A stretch of 8,652 nt of DNA from an uncultured Asticcacaulis sp. (lineage in GTDB: Bacteria; Pseudomonadota; Alphaproteobacteria; Caulobacterales; Caulobacteraceae). Positions within the stretch are counted from its first letter, which is position 1, and every line of letters starts with the position of its first letter. The DNA is taken from assembly GCA_946480525.1 (NCBI GenBank), contig CAMLLA010000167.1, positions 1 through 8,652 on the forward strand. The letters are read 5' to 3'. The translations under genes and the position numbers were made by a program. The notes under the pieces were generated by a model. It was not told the DNA's origin, did no database searches, and saw nothing but the letters and a program-made list of their open reading frames with translations. Of the stretch, positions 4,236 to 8,652 are shown piece after piece.

Positions 4236-6536
4236 ATGGAATCGGTAACAACCAAGATCAGTGAATTGGCAAGCCCGCGCGGCGCGCCCAGTGCGGCCAT
4301 GTTCGACGGCCTCAACCCTGAACAGCTCGATGCCGTGCGCAGCACCGAAGGACCGGTGCTGGTGCTGGCCGGCGCGGGTACAGGCAAGACGCGCGTCCTG
4401 ACGACGCGGATTGCGCATATCCTCCAGTCGGGGCTGGCGCGGCCGTGGGAAATCCTGTGCGTCACCTTCACCAATAAAGCCGCGCGCGAAATGCGGGAAC
4501 GGACCGAACGGCTGGTCGGGCCGGCGGCGGAAGGCCTGCGTAATCTCGGTACCTTTCACTCGATCGCGGCGCAGATCCTGCGCGCCAATGCCGAACTGGT
4601 CGGCATGAAGTCGAGCTTCACGATCCTGGACGACGACGACCAGGTGCGGCTGCTCAAGCAGATATTTGAGTCCGAGGGAATCGACCAGAAGCGCTGGACG
4701 CCCAAGTCGTTCGCCTGGCACCTGGATCAGTGGAAGAACAAGGGCCTGTCGCCGGACAAGGTCAAGGGCGATGGCACGGAGTTCGCCAATGGCAAGGGCC
4801 AGAAGCTCTACGCCATGTATCAGGAACGCCTGCGCATACTGAATGCCTGCGATTTCGGTGACCTGCTGCTGCATAACCTCAAGCTGCTGACCGAAAACCC
4901 GGACATCCTGGAACGCTACCATGCACGTTTCAAATACGTGCTGGTCGACGAGTATCAAGACACCAACGTTGCCCAGTATCTGTGGCTGCGCCTGCTGACC
5001 AATGCTGCGCGCAACCTGTGCTGCGTCGGTGACGACGACCAGTCGATCTATGGCTGGCGCGGCGCCGAGGTCGACAACATCCTCAAGTTCGAACGCGATT
5101 TCCCGGGCGCCAAGGTCATCCGGCTGGAGCGCAACTACCGTTCGACCCGGCATATCCTTGGCGCCGCCTCGGGTCTGATCAAGGCCAACAGCGCGCGCCT
5201 GGGCAAGACGCTGTTCACCGATCAGACGGGCGGCGACAAGGTCCGCGTCCAGGGCATCTGGGATGGCGCGGCCGAAGCGCAATTCGTTGCCGAGGACGTC
5301 GAGCGGCAGAAGAAGTCGGGCCGGACCTATTCCGACATGGCGATCCTGGTGCGCGCGTCGTTCCAGATGCGCGCCTTCGAAGAGCGCTTCGTCATGTTGC
5401 AGATCCCCTACGTGGTCGTCGGTGGGCCGCGTTTCTTCGAACGCGCTGAAATCCGCGACGCCATTGCCTATCTGCGCCTGATCCAGTCGCAGGACGACGA
5501 CCTGGCGTTTGAACGCATCATCAATGTTCCCAAGCGCGGCATCGGCGACGCCACCGTGCAGAAGCTGTTGCAGCAGGCGCGGCTGTCTGGCCACAGTGTC
5601 ATGACGGCGGTGCGCGACCTGGTCGAGACTGACGAACTGCCGGCGCGCACGCGCACACCGTTGATCGCATTCCTGCGCGACTATGACCGTTGGGTCGGCC
5701 TGTCGAAGTCGATGAAGGCCGAAACCGTGCTCGACACGCTGCTGACAGACAGCGGCTACTATGACATGCAGCGCGCCGACAAGACGTCCGGCCAGACGCG
5801 TCTCGACAACCTGAAGGAACTGGGCGACTCGATGGCGGCCTTCGACAATCTCGAAGCCTTCCTCGAGCACGTCGCCCTGGTCATGGACCTGGAGCGCGAC
5901 AGCGGCCAGAACAGCGTCAAGCTGATGACCCTGCATGCCGCCAAGGGTCTGGAATTCCCCGTCGTCTACCTTCCGGGCTGGGAAGAGGGCATCTTTCCAT
6001 CACAGCGGTCCATGGACGAGGGCGGCTTGAAGTCGTTGGAAGAAGAGCGGCGCCTGGCCTATGTCGGCCTGACGCGCGCACGCGAAGAGGCAAAGGTCAG
6101 TTTTGTCGCCAACCGCCAGGTCTATGGCCGCTGGACCAACCAGATTCCGTCACGCTTTGTCGATGAACTGCCGATCGACCACGTCGAAGCGTCGTCGCAG
6201 ACCGGTTACGGCAACCAGGGCTGGACGTCGCAGCAATCGCGCTGGGACCGCGCGGGCTATGAGCCAAATTATACCAAGCGCGAGACACCATCGGCCGGTC
6301 CGGCGCACAGCAATCTCAGCGGTGTCGACATGTCGCGTCTGGCGCCCAAACCGACGCCGCACCGCCAGCCGGCCGCCGCCAAGCCGCAAAGCAAGAACAT
6401 CGTCATCGGCGAGCGCGTCTTCCACATCAAGTTCGGCTATGGGCTGGTGGTCGAGGCCGACGGCAACAAGCTGGTCGTCGATTTCGAAACGGGCGGCGAG
6501 AAAAAGGTGATCGACAGCTTCGTCGATCGGGCGTGA
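4236..6536 (+). CDS. uvrD: UvrD/PcrA-type superfamily 1 DNA helicase
   Basis: This is a 766-residue ATP-dependent 3'-5' DNA helicase of the UvrD/PcrA/Rep group, which acts in nucleotide-excision and mismatch repair and clears RecA filaments or stalled forks. All SF1A motifs are present: Q motif LNPEQ (26-30), Walker A AGAGTGKT (45-52), Ia VTFTNKAAREM (76-86), Ib GTFHSI (105-110), Walker B VDEYQDTN (237-244), III VGDDDQSIYGWRGA (264-277), IV LERNYRST (297-304), V VKLMTLHAAKGLEF (561-574) and VI EEERRLAYVGLTRA (602-615). A low-complexity linker (650-718) leads to a PcrA-like Tudor-type C-terminal domain (IGERVFHIKFGYGLVVE..., 724-760), which in relatives contacts RNA polymerase. The ATG at 4236 has no Shine-Dalgarno and may start a leaderless message. 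Its stop overlaps the rusA start. UvrD and PcrA cannot be separated by eye, but helicase identity is certain. Confidence 0.97.
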   Translation: MESVTTKISELASPRGAPSAAMFDGLNPEQLDAVRSTEGPVLVLAGAGTGKTRVLTTRIAHILQSGLARPWEILCVTFTNKAAREMRERTERLVGPAAEGLRNLGTFHSIAAQILRANAELVGMKSSFTILDDDDQVRLLKQIFESEGIDQKRWTPKSFAWHLDQWKNKGLSPDKVKGDGTEFANGKGQKLYAMYQERLRILNACDFGDLLLHNLKLLTENPDILERYHARFKYVLVDEYQDTNVAQYLWLRLLTNAARNLCCVGDDDQSIYGWRGAEVDNILKFERDFPGAKVIRLERNYRSTRHILGAASGLIKANSARLGKTLFTDQTGGDKVRVQGIWDGAAEAQFVAEDVERQKKSGRTYSDMAILVRASFQMRAFEERFVMLQIPYVVVGGPRFFERAEIRDAIAYLRLIQSQDDDLAFERIINVPKRGIGDATVQKLLQQARLSGHSVMTAVRDLVETDELPARTRTPLIAFLRDYDRWVGLSKSMKAETVLDTLLTDSGYYDMQRADKTSGQTRLDNLKELGDSMAAFDNLEAFLEHVALVMDLERDSGQNSVKLMTLHAAKGLEFPVVYLPGWEEGIFPSQRSMDEGGLKSLEEERRLAYVGLTRAREEAKVSFVANRQVYGRWTNQIPSRFVDELPIDHVEASSQTGYGNQGWTSQQSRWDRAGYEPNYTKRETPSAGPAHSNLSGVDMSRLAPKPTPHRQPAAAKPQSKNIVIGERVFHIKFGYGLVVEADGNKLVVDFETGGEKKVIDSFVDRA

Positions 6537-6895
6537 TGGACACGGAGTGGATCACTCACGGTAAGGTCCGCGCGCGTGAGACGTCGGACGGGATCGAGAT
6601 CGTCATCGATGGCCTGACGACGCAGGGGCGTTATTACAAGCCGCTGGTCTATGAGTTCTTCCGCAAGCAATGGAAGGGCAGCCGCGCCGCGTGGGGCGAT
6701 CATGCCGTCGATATCCGCATGGAACATATCGGCGATCCGCCGTGGATGGATCTCGACAACCTGGCCAAGGCCTTGCTTGACGCGATCAAGGGTTTTGTCT
6801 TCCACGACGACAGCCAGGTGGCGCGCCTGCTGGTCGAACGGTTTCCGGGCGAGCGCGAGCAGATTTCGATCAAGGTATATGCGTTGAAGCGCTGA
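6536..6895 (+). CDS. RusA family Holliday-junction endonuclease
   Basis: This is a 119-residue protein of the RusA family, homodimeric Mg2+-dependent endonucleases that cut Holliday junctions symmetrically. The conserved acidic centre is intact: MDLDNLAKALLDAIKG gives D72, D74, N75, K78 and D82, and HDDSQVARL gives D91 and D92, matching the D-x-D-N...K...D...DD pattern of E. coli RusA. The length equals that of the E. coli enzyme (about 120). The ATG at 6536 overlaps the helicase stop (TGATG). A GTG one codon earlier (6533) is an alternative. No Shine-Dalgarno sequence is obvious, so translation probably depends on ribosomes finishing the helicase. RusA proteins are commonly prophage-borne, but no other phage gene is seen here and base use is like that of the helicase. 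The tight pairing suggests a joint role in recombination or fork repair. Confidence 0.88.
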   Translation: MDTEWITHGKVRARETSDGIEIVIDGLTTQGRYYKPLVYEFFRKQWKGSRAAWGDHAVDIRMEHIGDPPWMDLDNLAKALLDAIKGFVFHDDSQVARLLVERFPGEREQISIKVYALKR

Positions 6896-6925
6896 TAATT
6901 TTTCGGGGATTTGGGAAGAAGTTTT

Positions 6926-6944
6926 GTGGGGTCACGGACCCCAC
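6926..6944. terminator. Stable hairpin at the convergent ends of rusA and the DUF72 gene
   Basis: GTGGGGTC (6926-6933) and GACCCCAC (6937-6944) form a perfect 8-bp stem with a three-base loop. The DUF72 stop codon (6934-6932) lies inside it. Neither strand has a proper T tract straight after the stem; on the plus strand TTTT precedes it. It may still terminate or protect both convergent transcripts. No other terminator is evident in the 36-base gap. Confidence 0.4.
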
Positions 6945-7828
6945 ACCCCGGACGTTATCAGCATCTCACGCAACGTCCTGCCGTTATCGATCGCATTGCC
7001 GTGGTAGTCGTTGTTGAAATAGACCCACACGCGCCTGGCGCCGCTGTCTTCGATCCGCTTCGCCCAGTCGGCCAGTTCCGCATCGGAATAGCGATAATCG
7101 TACCATTTGTCCGTGCCGTGGAACCGGACGTAGATTTCGTCGGCCGTCCGGATCAGGTCGTCAGGCAGTTTCGGTCCGCTGGTCGCGCAGAACATGATGC
7201 CGGCATCGCGCAGGGCGGCATAGACCTCGGCATTCCACCAGCTGGCGTGACGGAATTCGACGACATTGCGCCGTCCCGGCTGGAGCTGTGACACGATCGA
7301 CCGCAATAGCGCCGGATCATACCTTACGCTCGGCGGCAACTGGAACAGCAGGCAGCCCATATGCTCACCCAGCAGATCGGCGACATAACCGAAATCCTGG
7401 ACCAGTCCGGCCGTGTCGTCGAAACGCCGGATGTGGGTGATCAGCTCATTGGCCTTGACCGTAAAAACGAACGGCGTGTCCGGCAGGCCCTTCATCCACG
7501 CCTTCACGCCGGCAACCGTCGGCCAGGAGTAAAAGGACGCGTTGATCTCAACTGTATCGAAAGTCTCGGCATAGTGCGGGAACCATTGGCTGGTCGGCAT
7601 CTGGCTGGGATAGAACAGGCCCTTCCAGTCCCAATAGAACCAGCCCGAACAGCCGATGTTCAGCCGCGGCAGTTCAACGGACGCCGGCGCAACAGGATGC
7701 TTCAGCCGGTACTTGTGCATCTTTTCTGCACGCATCGGGTTGGCGGCGCGCTGTTTTGCCCGGCGTTCGGCGCGTTTGCTGAGCGGTTTCTCCGGAGCGG
7801 CGACAATGTCTGGACTGCTGTCTGGCAT
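6932..7828 (-). CDS. DUF72 domain protein (YecE-like)
   Basis: This is a 298-residue cytoplasmic protein of the DUF72/YecE family, a TIM-barrel-like fold whose reaction is unknown. Family blocks run through the chain: IGCSGWFYWDWKGLFYP (58-74), TVEINASFY (92-100), FVFTVKANELITHIRR (119-134), LLFQLPPS (159-166), VVEFRHASWW (188-197), YVRFHGT (233-239) and VWVYFNNDYHGNAIDN (269-284). The first 45 residues (KPLSKRAERRAKQRAANPMRAEKMHKYRLKH) are an unusually basic, probably disordered extension before the barrel, and could be a nucleic-acid-binding tail. The ATG at 7828 is preceded only by a GGGG close to the start. Internal ATGs at residues 32 and 37 could also serve. The 60-base gap to the serine hydrolase upstream allows an operon. 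A role in sugar or nucleotide metabolism has been suggested for relatives but is not established. Confidence 0.9.
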   Translation of the reverse strand: MPDSSPDIVAAPEKPLSKRAERRAKQRAANPMRAEKMHKYRLKHPVAPASVELPRLNIGCSGWFYWDWKGLFYPSQMPTSQWFPHYAETFDTVEINASFYSWPTVAGVKAWMKGLPDTPFVFTVKANELITHIRRFDDTAGLVQDFGYVADLLGEHMGCLLFQLPPSVRYDPALLRSIVSQLQPGRRNVVEFRHASWWNAEVYAALRDAGIMFCATSGPKLPDDLIRTADEIYVRFHGTDKWYDYRYSDAELADWAKRIEDSGARRVWVYFNNDYHGNAIDNGRTLREMLITSGVWGP

Positions 7829-7888
7829 AGCCCCAGACTGCGGGAGAGAAAATCAATTCTCAATCTGTGTATCGCTGTCCGAGATAGG

Positions 7889-8652
7889 CTACCAGAGAGC
7901 CGGTGCACTCCACAGGCCGATAACGACGACAAACAGCAGCCAATACAGAAGCAGCGCGCCGTGCAGGTATTTGCGCCATAGCGGCCAGTCGTCTCCGTAA
8001 CGGCCTTCGGCGTAGACGAACGGGAAGGTGGCGGCCTGGAAAAGCGTCCCGATTGTTGCCAGCCCGGCAACCCACGACGCGACCTTGACCGGGGCGGCCG
8101 GCCAGTCGCTGAACAGCGAGGTGGCGTCATCGGACAGGCTCTCAAGCCATTGCCGGAAGACGAAGATGGACAGCAGCCAAAGGGCGGCCAGGCCCAGAGA
8201 GATGATGGTGGCCCGTGCCTGCCATTCCGTCGGCCGCTCGTTGCGGCCGTGACGGATCAGCAGGGAAGCAAAGACCGCAAGGCAGGTCAGCACCATGATG
8301 ATGGTCAGGGCGCGCACGACCTCCGGACTGTGGAGCGGGCCCACCCGCTCATAACGGCTCATATTGGTCGCCGTCTCGAACGCGTTGACGTGCTTGCCTT
8401 GCGCATCGAACAGGAAGTGCAGGCCGCCGGTCTGTGATGCGGGGCCGGCATCTTCGCTCTCCTGCGGATTGAAGAAGCCGCGCGCGGTGGACGGCACGAA
8501 GGCCGACAGGCCGTTGCGCGTCGTGAGAATGAGGCGGCCGTCGGCGTCGACATCGACCTCGACCGTGTTGATCAGCCGCGTAATGGCGCCTTCCAGACCG
8601 CCATAGGCGCGGCGGGTCGTTGGGTAGCGTGCGAGCACGGCTTCGTCACAGG
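7889..8652 (-). CDS. Serine hydrolase (beta-lactamase-like) C-terminal part with membrane tail, 5' end outside window
   Basis: This is the C-terminal portion of a membrane protein that continues past the right edge; the frame is open to 8652 (upstream codons read C-D-E-A-V). The first part, LARYPTTRRAYGGLEGAI and then VEVDVDADGRLILTT and FVPS..GFFNPQES, resembles the beta-rich domain that follows the catalytic domain in class-C-beta-lactamase-like serine hydrolases. Counting from GTG 8638, four transmembrane segments follow at about 108-128, 142-161, 184-204 and 224-244, and the chain ends in SAPALW. The catalytic SxxK and YxN motifs would lie upstream and are not visible, so the serine-hydrolase identity is an inference from the C-terminal architecture. 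GTG 8638 should not be taken as the start. The likely role is a cell-envelope peptidase or esterase anchored in the inner membrane, possibly co-transcribed with the DUF72 gene downstream. Confidence 0.65.
   Translation of the reverse strand, partial: CDEAVLARYPTTRRAYGGLEGAITRLINTVEVDVDADGRLILTTRNGLSAFVPSTARGFFNPQESEDAGPASQTGGLHFLFDAQGKHVNAFETATNMSRYERVGPLHSPEVVRALTIIMVLTCLAVFASLLIRHGRNERPTEWQARATIISLGLAALWLLSIFVFRQWLESLSDDATSLFSDWPAAPVKVASWVAGLATIGTLFQAATFPFVYAEGRYGDDWPLWRKYLHGALLLYWLLFVVVIGLWSAPALW

Noticed and set aside
3969..5936. Very long open frame (655 codons) on the minus strand opposite the helicase
   Set aside because: It is antisense to a certain helicase gene, and its composition (runs of Val, Leu, Ala, Gln, His, Arg without motifs) is what the reverse strand of a GC-rich gene gives. 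No family features and no ribosome-binding site were seen.
6911..7291. Plus-strand frame within the DUF72 gene
   Set aside because: It is antisense to a clear DUF72 protein, has no domain and is a shadow frame.
7846..7861. Hairpin GAGAA/TTCTC between the hydrolase and DUF72 genes
   Set aside because: Only five weak base pairs and no T tract, so it is not strong enough to call a terminator.

Overview
The window looks like chromosomal DNA of a GC-rich alphaproteobacterium, most likely of the Caulobacterales. That placement is inferred from the gene content (class II fumarase, DUF4169, RHH_4 ribbon-helix-helix, DUF72, a serine hydrolase with a membrane tail) and from a candidate LexA box of the alphaproteobacterial direct-repeat type. 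I cannot name the genus with confidence. No tRNA, rRNA, CRISPR array, transposase or integrase is visible.

Layout. (1) 1-1116, plus strand: the 3' end of fumC, followed almost without a gap by a phytanoyl-CoA-dioxygenase-family oxygenase. (2) 1139-3186, minus strand: three envelope-type genes read right to left. They are yccF (two DUF307 repeats), an exported head-GIN/DUF2807 protein with eleven GSG-type repeats, and a 28-codon hydrophobic peptide gene. Each has its own upstream control region. The last two share a 45-nt upstream element, and the peptide's Shine-Dalgarno sequence has a perfect complement just upstream. (3) 3139-3490: an AT-rich stretch without a gene. (4) 3491-4137, plus strand: a DUF4169 gene and an RHH_4 gene, closed by a strong hairpin. 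(5) 4201-6895, plus strand: a UvrD/PcrA-type helicase with a possible SOS-controlled, near-leaderless start, overlapped by one base by a RusA-type Holliday-junction resolvase. (6) 6932-8652, minus strand: a DUF72 (YecE-like) gene convergent with rusA and, upstream of it, the C-terminal half of a serine hydrolase with four membrane segments that runs off the window.

How the genes may work together. fumC and the oxygenase are probably co-transcribed. The helicase and resolvase form a compact DNA-repair pair, with DNA unwinding next to junction cleavage. The yccF / GIN / small-peptide block looks like an envelope module, and the shared element suggests that the GIN protein and the peptide answer to the same regulator. 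That module is the best candidate here for something undescribed. All of these functional links are inferences from sequence and gene order.
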